NCBI RefSeq assembly: GCF_004917065.1
Contig: NZ_SSYA01000001.1
Coordinates: 619,001 to 683,000 of the forward strand
Reading direction: 5' to 3'
Length of the DNA stretch: 64,000 nucleotides
DNA from: Geomonas ferrireducens
GTDB lineage: Bacteria; Desulfobacterota; Desulfuromonadia; Geobacterales; Geobacteraceae
Part shown: positions 1-8,554 of the stretch, piece after piece
Layout of the letters: each line of letters opens with the position of its first letter
Numbering within the stretch: position 1 is the stretch's first letter
Notes under the pieces: model-generated
What the model was told of the DNA's origin: nothing
Databases searched by the model: none
What the model saw: the letters and a program-made list of their open reading frames with translations, nothing else
Translations under genes and position numbers: made by a program

Positions 1-1239
1 CCCCATGGGGACCGCCTCACCTTTCGGCAGGAGCAGGTTCAGCAGGATGGCCGCTATGCCGCAGAGGCTCACACCGTGCAGGTGCTGACCGGCCACATTG
101 ATGGACAGCCCGCCGATGCCGAAGACCAGCACGAGCGAGACGATGATCAGGTTGCGCGGGCGGTGCATGTCGACTTGGGCGTGGATGAGGGTGTTGAGAC
201 CGACCGAGGCGATGGAGCCGAACAACAGCATCATGATGCCCCCCATGACCGGTGCCGGGATCGACTGCAGGATGGCGTTGAACTTTCCGAAGAAGGCCAT
301 CACGACGGCGAAGCCTGCGGCCCAGGTCATGATGACCGGGTTGTAGCAGCGGGTGATCATGACGGCGCCGGTAACCTCGGCGTAGGTGGTGACCGGGGGG
401 CCGCCTACGAGGGCCGCGGTGCAGACCGCGAGGCCGTCGCCCAGCATGGTGCGGTGCAGGCCCGGCTTTACGGTGTAGTCCTTGCCGGTGACCGCGCCGA
501 TGGCGACGATGTCTCCCACGTGCTCGATGGCTGGCGCGAGGGCGACCGGCACCATGAAGAGGACGGCGGACCAGTTCCACTGCGGCGTCACGAAGGTGGG
601 GACCTGGATCCAGGGGGCCGCCGCGACCTTGGCGAAGTCGACGAGCCCCAGGAAGATGGAAAGGACGTACCCTACCGCTACGCCGGAGAGAACCGGCAGC
701 AGCCGGAAGATACCGCGGGCGCGCACGGCGACGAGGGCGGTGGTGAGAAGCGAGACGCCTGCGACCAAGAGCGCAGTGTCATAGTCGACGAGAACGGCGC
801 TGCCGTCGCCGGTCTTGCCCATGGCCATGTTGACCGCGACGTTGGCAAGGCCAAGGCCGATGATCATGATGATCGGGCCGACCACCACCGGCGGCATGAT
901 GCGGTGGATGAATTCCGCGCCGCGCAGGTAAATGGCGGCCGAGAAAGCAAGATAGAGAAAGCCCGCGGCGAAGAGCCCACCCATGGTGGCGGGAAGCCCC
1001 CAGGTCTGCACGCTGTAGATGATCGGCGCGATGAAGGCGAAGGAAGAACCGAGGAAGATGGGGACCTCACGCCCGGTGCAGAGCTGGAAGATGATAGTGC
1101 CGACCCCGGCGCCCAGAAGCGCCATGCTGGGGTTGAGGCCGGTAAGGATCGGCACGAGCACCAGCGCGCCAAAGGCGACAAAAAGGATCTGCGCTCCGGA
1201 AAGCGCCTGGCGCCAGACCGGTTCTTTTACTTCGGACAT
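1..1239 (-). CDS. uraA: Uracil permease, NCS2 family (3'-truncated by window edge)
   Basis: Inner-membrane nucleobase:cation symporter that imports uracil. Reading leftward from ATG 1239 the frame stays open to base 1 (413 codons), so only the last residues are missing. The translation begins [20 protein letters not shown] and has many hydrophobic segments, an early [10 protein letters not shown] stretch, an acidic [13 protein letters not shown] segment and a [18 protein letters not shown] stretch, all characteristic of the NCS2 uracil/xanthine permeases. A GAGG Shine-Dalgarno lies about 8 nt before the start. It follows upp by 64 bp on the same strand, the classical salvage arrangement in which UPRT traps imported uracil as UMP. 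That pairing makes uracil, rather than xanthine, the likely substrate. Confidence 0.92.
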   Translation of the reverse strand, partial: MSEVKEPVWRQALSGAQILFVAFGALVLVPILTGLNPSMALLGAGVGTIIFQLCTGREVPIFLGSSFAFIAPIIYSVQTWGLPATMGGLFAAGFLYLAFSAAIYLRGAEFIHRIMPPVVVGPIIMIIGLGLANVAVNMAMGKTGDGSAVLVDYDTALLVAGVSLLTTALVAVRARGIFRLLPVLSGVAVGYVLSIFLGLVDFAKVAAAPWIQVPTFVTPQWNWSAVLFMVPVALAPAIEHVGDIVAIGAVTGKDYTVKPGLHRTMLGDGLAVCTAALVGGPPVTTYAEVTGAVMITRCYNPVIMTWAAGFAVVMAFFGKFNAILQSIPAPVMGGIMMLLFGSIASVGLNTLIHAQVDMHRPRNLIIVSLVLVFGIGGLSINVAGQHLHGVSLCGIAAILLNLLLPKGEAVPMG

Positions 1240-1303
1240 GCAAAAACCTCACTTGGAATGGAAGATACGGAGGGGATACCCCCGCTCGATGACAGCAGGG
1301 GTG

Positions 1304-1933
1304 CTACTTGGTGCCGAAGATCTTGTCCCCGGCGTCGCCGAGCCCGGGGAGGATGTAGCCGTGCTCGTTCAGGCGCTCGTCGATGGCCGCCACGTAGATG
1401 TCGATCTCGGGGTACGCATCGGCGATCTTTTTCAGCCCCTCGGGTGCGGCGACGAGGCAGAGCACGCGGATCTGGAGGCAGCCGTTCTTCTTGAGCATCT
1501 CGATGGTCGCCGCCATCGAGCCGCCGGTGGCGAGCATCGGGTCGATGATGAGGGCGAGGCGCTCGTCGAGTTTAGTCACGAAGCGTTCGAAGTAGGTGTG
1601 CGCCTCCAGGGTTTCCTCGTTCCTGGCGAGTCCCACCACGCTCACCTTGGCGTTGGGGATCATGTCGAGCACGCCGTCCAGCATACCGATGCCGGCGCGC
1701 AGGATGGGGACCACGGTGACCTTCTTCCCCTTGATCTGCTGGATCTCGAACTTACTGCCGTCCCAACCGGTAATGGTCCGCGGCTCCAGCTGAAAGTCTC
1801 TCGTGGCCTCGTAGGCGAGCAGGCAGGCGATCTCGGAGGTGAGTTCCCGGAACTTCTTCGTGCTGATGCCGCTCTCGCGCATCAGGCCAATCTTGTGCTT
1901 CACCAGGGGGTGGTTTACTTCGTGGACGCTCAT
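1304..1933 (-). CDS. upp: Uracil phosphoribosyltransferase
   Basis: Cytoplasmic salvage enzyme that converts uracil and PRPP to UMP and pyrophosphate. The 209-residue product has the normal length for Upp. It shows the PRPP-binding loop [16 protein letters not shown] around residues 130-145 and the C-terminal [13 protein letters not shown] that closes over uracil. The ATG at 1933 is preceded by GAGAGG. It is the first gene of a upp-uraA operon read leftward. A candidate sigma70 promoter lies about 30 bp upstream (1962-1990). Confidence 0.97.
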   Translation of the reverse strand: MSVHEVNHPLVKHKIGLMRESGISTKKFRELTSEIACLLAYEATRDFQLEPRTITGWDGSKFEIQQIKGKKVTVVPILRAGIGMLDGVLDMIPNAKVSVVGLARNEETLEAHTYFERFVTKLDERLALIIDPMLATGGSMAATIEMLKKNGCLQIRVLCLVAAPEGLKKIADAYPEIDIYVAAIDERLNEHGYILPGLGDAGDKIFGTK

Positions 1934-1961
1934 AGCCTCTCCCGTCGAAAAATTTGGTCAT

Positions 1962-1990
1962 ACCATACCGGATTTTATCCATGCAAACAA
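1962..1990 (-). promoter_or_regulatory. Candidate sigma70 promoter of upp-uraA
   Basis: On the minus strand TTGTTT (1985-1990) and TATGGT (1962-1967) are separated by exactly 17 bp, placing the start of transcription roughly 20-25 bp before the upp start codon. The match to consensus is moderate, so this is a prediction by eye only. Confidence 0.35.
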
Positions 1991-2073
1991 GCAGTTACGC
2001 ATTAGACAGATCCAATCGACACGGCAGATCAAGCGACGATAAACGGCTGTCGCCGACTGGGTGGAAGGACGGG

Positions 2074-2904
2074 CTAGAGGAAGCGGTAGGCGAGGGAGAG
2101 GAAGGCGGCCCAGGCGAGAACGGCAAGGGTCGCGATAAGGCAGGCGATGGCGATGGCGTGGTGGGCGGCGCTTTCCCGGCTCCGCTCGCGGTACCCAAGT
2201 ATCTTCGCGGCGACGATGCCCCCCACGATGCCGCCGCCGTGGCCCCAGTTGTTGATGCCCGGCATGATGAGGCCGAACACGACGAGGCTTATGAGCCAGC
2301 CGCTCACCTCGCGGGAGACCGCGGCGCCGTAGTTGCCGCCACGGCTCTTGCCGAAATAAAAGAGTGCTCCGATGAGACCGCAGACCGAGGCGGAGGCCCC
2401 GATGGTGAAGGGAATACCGGCAAAGCAGGAGGCCACGTAGCCGGCGACGCCGCTTAGCGTGTAGATGACGAACATGCGGCTCGTGCCGAACTCGGCGCTC
2501 ACCCAGGGGCCGATCTGTCTTAACGCCATCATGTTGAAGAGGATGTGCAAAAGACCGCCGTGGAGGTAACTGGCGGAGATGAGGGTCCAGAGGCGTCCCA
2601 TCTCGAAAACCGGAACGGTACCGGTTGCCCCCAAAAGGAACAGGCTGTTCTGGTCCGGGGAGAGAAAGCCGAAGAGCCCTCCCTCGAGGCCGGTTCTTTT
2701 ACTCAGGAAAAGCGACAGGAGGTAGAAGACGACGTTCGCCGCGATGATGCCGTTGATGACAGAACCGGGACCGGAAGCGCCAGACAGCACCCGACGCACC
2801 GCGCCTCCCGGACGGGAGAGGGCGGCGCCGCACCAAAGGCATGAGCCGTAACGGGCGTCGGTGGGTTGCCCGCAGTTCGGGCAGGTTATGGAGGGGTGGG
2901 CCAT
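2074..2904 (-). CDS. Rhomboid-family intramembrane serine protease with N-terminal zinc ribbon
   Basis: Polytopic inner-membrane serine protease that would cleave transmembrane segments of client proteins. I place the start at ATG 2904 because AGAGG precedes it, although the frame is open further upstream. Residues 8-25 carry a CPNCG...CLWCG zinc-ribbon knuckle. The membrane core shows the HxxxxHxxxN motif (H115, H120, N124), a GASAS serine motif (S171 the likely nucleophile) and GHGGG with H222 as the catalytic base. About six hydrophobic segments follow residue 50. The serine motif reads GASA where GxSG is more usual, a modest departure. It is divergent from the dehydrogenase at 3130, and the substrate is unknown. 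Confidence 0.88.
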   Translation of the reverse strand: MAHPSITCPNCGQPTDARYGSCLWCGAALSRPGGAVRRVLSGASGPGSVINGIIAANVVFYLLSLFLSKRTGLEGGLFGFLSPDQNSLFLLGATGTVPVFEMGRLWTLISASYLHGGLLHILFNMMALRQIGPWVSAEFGTSRMFVIYTLSGVAGYVASCFAGIPFTIGASASVCGLIGALFYFGKSRGGNYGAAVSREVSGWLISLVVFGLIMPGINNWGHGGGIVGGIVAAKILGYRERSRESAAHHAIAIACLIATLAVLAWAAFLSLAYRFL

Positions 2905-3129
2905 TCCCGGGGACCTCTGAGTAAGATTGCGCCTCACTGTACCATTTTCACTGAATAAAACAACCACAGAGCGAAGGTCGCGGCAGGAACAGAAAGTGAC
3001 AGATCCAAGGGGTCGTTTCCGATATGACAACACGCGCCAGCGTCGTTGCGCCGTCCGCCGCACGTGATAGATTATCAGCGTCACTTCTTCCTCCATCACA
3101 TGCCCGTCCGATATCCTACGAGGTGCGCT

Positions 3130-4221
3130 ATGACAGAAACAGCATGCGACGAATTCGGCCCCTGCCGTGTCATCCAGCTCTACTCTCCCAAGGAGGAGCT
3201 ACGGGCCTTCGTGGTCGTCGACAACACGGCACTAGGCCCCGCGGTGGGAGGCGTCCGCATGTCGCCTACGGTGAGCCTCGACGAGGTGCGCCGCCTGGCC
3301 CGGACCATGACCCTGAAGAATGCAGCGGCGGGACTGCCGCACGGCGGGGCCAAGGCCGGTATCCTGGCTTCCCCCGCTGCCCCGGACAAGGAAAGGATCT
3401 TCCGCGTCTTCGCCCGGATGATCAGGGACATCGCGGACTACATACCCGGCCCCGACATGGGGTGCGACGAGACGGCCATGGCTTGGATACGCGACGAGAC
3501 GGGTCGCTCGGTCGGGCTGCCCGAAGAGATCGGCGGACTCCCGTTGGACCGGCTCGGCGCCACCGGGTTCGGCATCGCCGAATGTGCCGAGGTGGCCGCG
3601 GGCTTCGCGGGGTTCGATCTCGAGGGGGCACGGGTCGCAATCGAGGGTTTCGGCAGCGTGGGCAAGGCGGCCGCCCGGTTCCTGGCCGAGAAGGGGGCGG
3701 TTCTGGTGGCGGTATCGGACTCGAGGGGCGGGGTATACCACCCTGCGGGGTTCGATCACGCCGCGCTCACCGAGGTGAAGCGGCAAGGGGGGAGCGTAGC
3801 CGACTGCGGCAAGGGTGAGGCGCTACCGCGCGACGGGATATTCGCCGTCCCCTGCGACATCTTGGTGCCGGCGGCCACCCCCGACGTGATCCACGCGGGA
3901 AACGTCGGGAAGATCCAGGCCCGTCTCGTCCTGGAAGGGGCCAACATCCCGGCAACACCAGAAGCAGAAAGGGAGCTGCAGGCTCGCGGCGTCCTGGTAC
4001 TGCCGGACTTCATCGCCAATGCCGGAGGGGTAATCATGGCGGCCATGGAGTACGCCGGCAGGAGCGAGCAGGATGCCTTCACCGCAATAAGCGAGCGGAT
4101 CAGGAGGAATACGAGGCTTACCCTCGAAAGGGCGGCGGGAGATAAGGTCCTGCCCCGCACGGCGGCCGATCTGCTGGCGCGAGAGCGGGTGAGGCGGGCA
4201 ATGAGTTACCGGGACTACTGA
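3130..4221 (+). CDS. Glu/Leu/Phe/Val dehydrogenase (probably branched-chain amino acid dehydrogenase)
   Basis: NAD(P)-dependent oxidative deaminase giving a 2-oxoacid and ammonium. ATG 3130 with GAGGTG about 6 nt upstream gives 363 residues, the length of leucine dehydrogenases rather than the 420-450 of glutamate dehydrogenases. The catalytic segment TLKNAAAGLPHGGAKAGI supplies two lysines (K63, K75) spaced as in leucine dehydrogenase. A Rossmann stretch IEGFGSVGKAAARFLAEKGA follows, then PDFIANAGGVIMAAMEYAGR. The convergent neighbours encode a 2-oxoacid dehydrogenase complex that could take over the deaminated product, which supports a role in leucine/valine/isoleucine catabolism. Substrate preference cannot be read with certainty. 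Confidence 0.85.
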   Translation: MTETACDEFGPCRVIQLYSPKEELRAFVVVDNTALGPAVGGVRMSPTVSLDEVRRLARTMTLKNAAAGLPHGGAKAGILASPAAPDKERIFRVFARMIRDIADYIPGPDMGCDETAMAWIRDETGRSVGLPEEIGGLPLDRLGATGFGIAECAEVAAGFAGFDLEGARVAIEGFGSVGKAAARFLAEKGAVLVAVSDSRGGVYHPAGFDHAALTEVKRQGGSVADCGKGEALPRDGIFAVPCDILVPAATPDVIHAGNVGKIQARLVLEGANIPATPEAERELQARGVLVLPDFIANAGGVIMAAMEYAGRSEQDAFTAISERIRRNTRLTLERAAGDKVLPRTAADLLARERVRRAMSYRDY

Positions 4222-4280
4222 AAGAAGAGTGGAGGTTACACGTCCCGCTTCGGGATGTCGGTGCCCCCCAGTAATCGCTC

Positions 4281-5516
4281 CTAACCGCAGTCGAGAAACA
4301 AAAGAGCGGGGTCTTCCAGGTACCGGAGCACCTTGCCGAGAAAACGGGCGGCGTCGGCCCCGTCGGTGGCGCGGTGATCGAAGGTGAGTGACAAGGGAAG
4401 GATCTTCCTGATGGTGATCTCCCCGCGGTGCACCCAGGGGCGTTCCACGATGCGGCCGAACCCCATGATGGCGACGTCGGGCCAGTTGATGATGGGTGTC
4501 GCGAAGGTGCCGCCGAAATGCCCGTAGTTGGTGATGGTGAAGCTGCTCCCCTTCAGTTCCTCAAGCGTTATGCTCCGCTCGCGCGCCTTGCGCCCCAGCT
4601 CCTGAACCGCCTGGGCGAGCTCGACGATGCTCTTTTTGTCCACGTCCCGGATCACCGGGACCATGAGTCCTTCGGGGGTATCCACCGCGAGACCGAAATG
4701 GTAGTGCCGTTTTAGGACCAGCTCCTGAGTCTCGTCATCGATCGAGGCGTTCAGGAGGGGATGTTCCTTAAGGGCGTGCTGCACCGCCTTGATGAAGAAG
4801 GGAAGAAAGGTAAGGTGCGTGCCGCGGGATTCCACCTCTCCCTGCTCCCGCGTCCGCATCTCAAAGATCTCGGTGATGTCCACCTCCTCCATGCTGGTCA
4901 CGAAAGCGGTGGTCCGCTGCGAGGCGGTCACGTTTCGGGCGATGGTCCGGCGCAGTCCGCGCAGCGGTACCCGCTCCTCCGGCCCCGCCCCACTAGGCGC
5001 GGCGGCAGCGACCGTCTCCAGGTCCTCGGGCCTTATGCAGCCGCGCGGCCCACTCCCCTTGATGGTTCCAAGATCGATGCCGCGCTCCCGCGCCATCCTG
5101 CGCACCATGGGGGTGGCGAGCACCTCGACGGAAGCCGGTGAGGCGGAAGGAGCAGCCTCTCTGGCTGCCTCGGCAGGCTCTTCCTCGGCCTCGGGAAGCG
5201 AGCCCACGATGCCAACCGATGCCGGGCGCTGTGGGGACTGCTGTTGCGGCTGTGTGGGTTGCTGCTGCAGCTCGGGCTTGCCTTCAGCTATGGAGAGAAG
5301 TACCTCCCCGACCTGAACCGTCTCACCTTCCTTCCGGTGCAGGCGCTCGACGACACCTTCCCGGGGCGACGGGACCTCGACCACCGCCTTGTCGGTCTCC
5401 ACCTCCAACAGTGGCTGGTGTTCACGAACCGTGTCACCTGCCGAGACCAGCCAGCGGCGCAGTTCCACCTCGGTGATCCCCTCGCCCAAATCCGGAAGTT
5501 TGAAATCGAAAGACAT
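4281..5516 (-). CDS. 2-oxoacid dehydrogenase E2 (dihydrolipoamide acyltransferase)
   Basis: Core acyltransferase of a branched-chain 2-oxoacid or pyruvate dehydrogenase complex. It transfers the acyl group from its own lipoyl arm to CoA. The 411-residue protein has one lipoyl domain (residues 1-80, lipoylated K43 in ETDKAVVEV). A Pro/Gln/Ala-rich flexible linker follows, then a peripheral subunit-binding domain (about 125-165, ATPMVRRMARERGIDL) and the catalytic domain ending in FDHRATDGADAARFL, where the His and Asp-Gly are catalytic. It is the last gene of the E1 alpha-E1 beta-E2 run and lies 46 bp after E1 beta. A single lipoyl domain plus the adjacent amino-acid dehydrogenase favours a branched-chain substrate, but acyl specificity is inferred. 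Confidence 0.92.
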   Translation of the reverse strand: MSFDFKLPDLGEGITEVELRRWLVSAGDTVREHQPLLEVETDKAVVEVPSPREGVVERLHRKEGETVQVGEVLLSIAEGKPELQQQPTQPQQQSPQRPASVGIVGSLPEAEEEPAEAAREAAPSASPASVEVLATPMVRRMARERGIDLGTIKGSGPRGCIRPEDLETVAAAAPSGAGPEERVPLRGLRRTIARNVTASQRTTAFVTSMEEVDITEIFEMRTREQGEVESRGTHLTFLPFFIKAVQHALKEHPLLNASIDDETQELVLKRHYHFGLAVDTPEGLMVPVIRDVDKKSIVELAQAVQELGRKARERSITLEELKGSSFTITNYGHFGGTFATPIINWPDVAIMGFGRIVERPWVHRGEITIRKILPLSLTFDHRATDGADAARFLGKVLRYLEDPALLFLDCG

Positions 5517-5562
5517 GCTCTCTCCTTGTCGTTGCCGTCCCTGAATGCTCCTGAGGAATGAA

Positions 5563-6525
5563 TCAGTATTGAAGCACTTGGTCTAACGCCGCCCTGATCT
5601 GCTTAGGACCGGGTAGGTAGTGATCGATCAGCTTCGCCAGCGGAACCGGGACGTCGGGCGCGGTGACCCGGAGGATGGGGCCCCGCAGGTGCAAGATCGC
5701 CTCCTCGGCCACGGTGGCCGCGATCTCGGCGCCGAAACCGCAACTCTTCGCCGCCTCGTGCACGATAACGAGTCGCCCGGTCTTTCGCACCGAGGCGAGC
5801 ACCGCCCCGATATCGAAGGGGCTCAGGGTGAGGAGATCCAGCACTTCGGCGTCGTAGCCATCCACCGCTTTCAGCACCCGCTCGAGCATGCTCCCCCACG
5901 CGACCACGGTGACCGCGCCACCGGCCCGCGCCACCCGCGCCTTCCCAAGCTCCACCACGTATTCCCCTTCCGGCACCTCCTCGCGGATCAGGCGGTAAAG
6001 CCTGGTCGGCTCCAGAAAGAGCACGGGGTCGGGGTCGCGCAGTGCCGACAACAAGAGCCCTTTGGCCATGTAGGGGCCGGAGGGGACGACCACCTTAAGT
6101 CCCGGCACCTGGCAAAAGAGCGCCTCGGTGCTCTCCTCGTGCAGCTCGGGTGCCTTGATGCCGCCTCCATAGGGGGTGCGTACCACGAGGGGACAGGTGA
6201 ACCGGCCGCGGGAGCGGGAACGGATGCGCGCGGCGTGGGCGAAGAGCTGTTCGAAGGCGGAGTAGGTGAACCCCATGAACTGTATTTCCGGCACCGGGCA
6301 CAGACCGTAAGCAGCCATGCCGATGGCCGCCCCCATGATTCCCGACTCGCAAAGCGGCGTATCCAGGACGCGCTCGGAGCCGAAACGCTCCAGGAGCCCC
6401 TCGGTCACCCGGAAGACCCCGCCGTCGCGCCCCACGTCCTCGCCTAAAAGGACCACCCGGTCGTCGCGCTCCATCTCGTAGGCGAGCGCCTGGTTTATCG
6501 CCTGCACCATCTTCAGTTGCGCCAT
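5563..6525 (-). CDS. 2-oxoacid dehydrogenase E1 component, beta subunit
   Basis: Beta subunit of the thiamine-diphosphate-dependent E1 that decarboxylates a 2-oxoacid and reductively acylates E2. I chose ATG 6525 (MAQLKMVQAINQAL, AAGGGA upstream), one base after the stop of the alpha gene. The longer upstream frame reads through the alpha gene and has no family similarity. It has 320 residues, the usual size. Family landmarks are LLGEDVGRDGGVFRVTEGL, FGSERVLDTPLCE and IQFMGFTYSAFEQL near the N-terminus, and a C-terminal transketolase domain with VIVHEAAKSCGFGAEIAA. Near-contiguity with the alpha gene implies translational coupling and equal stoichiometry. Confidence 0.93.
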   Translation of the reverse strand: MAQLKMVQAINQALAYEMERDDRVVLLGEDVGRDGGVFRVTEGLLERFGSERVLDTPLCESGIMGAAIGMAAYGLCPVPEIQFMGFTYSAFEQLFAHAARIRSRSRGRFTCPLVVRTPYGGGIKAPELHEESTEALFCQVPGLKVVVPSGPYMAKGLLLSALRDPDPVLFLEPTRLYRLIREEVPEGEYVVELGKARVARAGGAVTVVAWGSMLERVLKAVDGYDAEVLDLLTLSPFDIGAVLASVRKTGRLVIVHEAAKSCGFGAEIAATVAEEAILHLRGPILRVTAPDVPVPLAKLIDHYLPGPKQIRAALDQVLQY

Positions 6526-6526
6526 G

Positions 6527-7582
6527 TCAAAGTCCCTTTTTCTGCTCGGCCTGGCGCGGGGTGAGCGCGGCGAGCACGCCGTCGAAAAGCTCCGCCGGGG
6601 CCGGAGAAAGCACATTCTCCATCTCCCGGATCGCATCGTCGATGATACGCGCCGCTTTTTCCGTCGCCTCGACCCGCCGCTGCGGCGTCCACGCCCCGCG
6701 CGCCTCGAGGAAGCGTTCGAGCCTCGTTATCGGGTCGCGTTCGCGCCAGAGCGCCACCTCCTCGGGCGGACGGTAGCGACCGGCATCGTCGGCGGTTGTG
6801 TGGTCGGCCATGCGGTAAGTGAGGCATTCGATGAAGGTGGGGCCGCCCCCTCCCCTCGCCTTCTCCACCGCCTCGCGCGTCGCCCGGTACACGGCAAAGA
6901 CGTCGTTGCCGTCCACCTGCACCCCTTCGAAACCGTAAGCGACCGCCTTCTGGGCGAGGGAGGTGGTGGCGGTTTGCGTTCTGAGCGGCACCGAGATGGC
7001 CCACTGGTTGTTCTGGCAGATGAAGACCATGGGGAGGTTGAAGACCCCTGCCATGTTCATCCCTTCGTGGAAGTCTCCCTTCGAGGTCGCGCCGTCGCCG
7101 AAGTAGGTGACTACCACCGCCGGGTCGCGGCGGTAGCGGACGGCGAGGGCGGCGCCGACAGCATGGGGTATCTGGCTTGCCACCGCGACACAGAAGGGAA
7201 AGATATTCAGCCCGTCGGGGGCTTTCTGGGCGCGCTCGTCACCGCCCCAGTATTGCAGGAGCTGAGCTATGGGAAAGCCGAGGGTGAGGTGCGCCCCCAT
7301 CTCGCGGAAGGAGGGAAAGACCCAGTCGCCCGGAGAAAGGGCGAAGGCGCTTCCCACCTGGGCCGCCTCCTGCCCGAGAATGGGGGGATAGGTGCCGATG
7401 CGCCCCTCCCGCTGCAGCGCGACGGCGCGTTCGTCGAAGACGCGGGCGAGCAGCATGAACTCGTACATGCGCCGGATCTCCTCTTCCGATAATTGCGGCA
7501 TGAGATCCGGGTCCGCTTCCCCGCGCTCGTTCAGCACGCCAAGGCGCTTCGTCTCGAATTTTCCGATCGACTCTAACGGCAT
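6527..7582 (-). CDS. pdhA: Thiamine-dependent 2-oxoacid dehydrogenase E1 component, alpha subunit (PdhA/BkdA1 type)
   Basis: Alpha subunit carrying the thiamine-diphosphate site of the E1 heterotetramer. The 351-residue protein has the cofactor motif GDG (162-164) through NN (191-192) with GATSKGDFHEGMN between, and ERDPITRLERFL downstream. The N-terminal IGTYPPILGQEAAQVGSAFAL resembles Bacillus-type PdhA and BkdA1. First gene of the E1 alpha-E1 beta-E2 operon. No dedicated lipoamide dehydrogenase is in the operon, although a related flavoprotein is encoded about 1 kb upstream. Pyruvate and branched-chain enzymes of this type are hard to separate by eye, so the symbol is provisional. Confidence 0.88.
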   Translation of the reverse strand: MPLESIGKFETKRLGVLNERGEADPDLMPQLSEEEIRRMYEFMLLARVFDERAVALQREGRIGTYPPILGQEAAQVGSAFALSPGDWVFPSFREMGAHLTLGFPIAQLLQYWGGDERAQKAPDGLNIFPFCVAVASQIPHAVGAALAVRYRRDPAVVVTYFGDGATSKGDFHEGMNMAGVFNLPMVFICQNNQWAISVPLRTQTATTSLAQKAVAYGFEGVQVDGNDVFAVYRATREAVEKARGGGGPTFIECLTYRMADHTTADDAGRYRPPEEVALWRERDPITRLERFLEARGAWTPQRRVEATEKAARIIDDAIREMENVLSPAPAELFDGVLAALTPRQAEQKKGL

Positions 7583-7686
7583 GATCCACTCTCTTATTAA
7601 AATTGGAGCCCGACGAGTATGAGAGTGTAAACGGACACTTGGGGGATGTCAAAAGTCGGCAGGGGAAAGGGGGGGCGTAGCATTTC

Positions 7687-7803
7687 TTCTAAGTGGGAGC
7701 CGAAGGGAGAGCCTGCCCCCCCGTAGCTTTATGCGAAGGGGGTAGCTTTATGCGAAGGGGCGGAGGGGGAGCCTGCCCCCCGTAGCCCCAACGGGGCGGA
7801 GGG
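7687..7803. repeat. GC-rich intergenic repeat cluster with a 19-bp tandem duplication
   Basis: The gap between E1 alpha and the TVP38 gene holds two perfect head-to-tail copies of gtagctttatgcgaagggg (7723-7741 and 7742-7760). A gagcctgcccccc block occurs twice, 60 bp apart (7709 and 7769), followed by a gccccaacggggc hairpin. No reading frame explains it. The sequence resembles dispersed palindromic elements, and a related ccccccttcgcaaagggggg hairpin occurs at 42095-42114. Confidence 0.7.
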
Positions 7804-7806
7804 GGG

Positions 7807-8490
7807 TCATCGCACGCTCTTTCCCCGCGTGATCCTGCCGTAGAGCACCGGCAGCAGCGCAAAAAGCCCCAAGAGGGCGAAAGAGCCGAGCACGCGGGGG
7901 GATGCGACGTCGGAGAGGGAGTTGATGGTGGCAAGGCTCGCCCCGGCGTTCACGAAGACGAAGCCGCCAGGGATGATGCCTATGAAGGTGCCGAGCACGA
8001 AGACCCGCAAGGGGAGCCTGGTGAGCCCGGCGGCCAAGTTGATCAGAAAGAAGGGAAAGAGCGGCACAAGACGCAGAAACAAAAGGTAGTTCCAGCCGCG
8101 CTCCTCGAGTTCGCGATTTATCCCCTCCAGACGCGCACCGAAACGGGAAAGGATCGCGTCGCGCAGCAGGTAGCGCGTGGCGAGAAAGGCGAGCGTCGCC
8201 CCGATGGTGGCCGCCGCCACGGCGTACACCGTACCGGCCAGCGGGCCGAAGACGGCGCCTGCGGCAAGCGACAGCACCGCAGCGCCGGGAAGCGAGAACG
8301 CGGTCTGCAGGATGTAGATCGCCATGAAAAGTGCGACGGCGCCGACGGTATGGGAGGCATAGTAGTCCGCCAGCAATTGGCGGTTCGCCTTGAGAGCCTC
8401 GAGGGTCAGTAAGCGCTGCAGGTCGAAATAAAAGAAAAGGGCCACCGCCACGCACGCGGTGAGAACGATGAGGATCTTTTTCGGGTTCAT
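7807..8490 (-). CDS. TVP38/TMEM64 (VTT/DedA-like) membrane protein
   Basis: Polytopic inner-membrane protein of the TVP38/TMEM64 (SNARE-associated, VTT-domain) family, relatives of which act as lipid scramblases or transporters. The 227-residue product has an N-terminal anchor (ILIVLTACVAVALFFYF), then the family core with SLPGAAVLSLAAGAVFGPLAG and a later FLRLVPLFPFFLINLAAGLT segment whose Arg and Pro residues are typical of the VTT re-entrant loop. I prefer ATG 8490 (GGGAG 11 nt upstream); in-frame ATGs at 8508 and 8520 are possible. It lies 64 bp after the flavoprotein gene on the same strand, a pairing familiar from other bacteria. Its function here is unknown. Confidence 0.85.
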   Translation of the reverse strand: MNPKKILIVLTACVAVALFFYFDLQRLLTLEALKANRQLLADYYASHTVGAVALFMAIYILQTAFSLPGAAVLSLAAGAVFGPLAGTVYAVAAATIGATLAFLATRYLLRDAILSRFGARLEGINRELEERGWNYLLFLRLVPLFPFFLINLAAGLTRLPLRVFVLGTFIGIIPGGFVFVNAGASLATINSLSDVASPRVLGSFALLGLFALLPVLYGRITRGKSVR

Positions 8491-8554
8491 GTGAAATTCG
8501 GCTCCCATTCGGCTTGGCAATATGCGATTTCTAGCATATAAACCGCGCCGGGGG

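Noticed and set aside
76-2005. Long plus-strand frames over uraA and upp
   Set aside because: Composition is typical of antisense frames in GC-rich DNA, and the minus strand encodes recognisable NCS2 permease and UPRT proteins.
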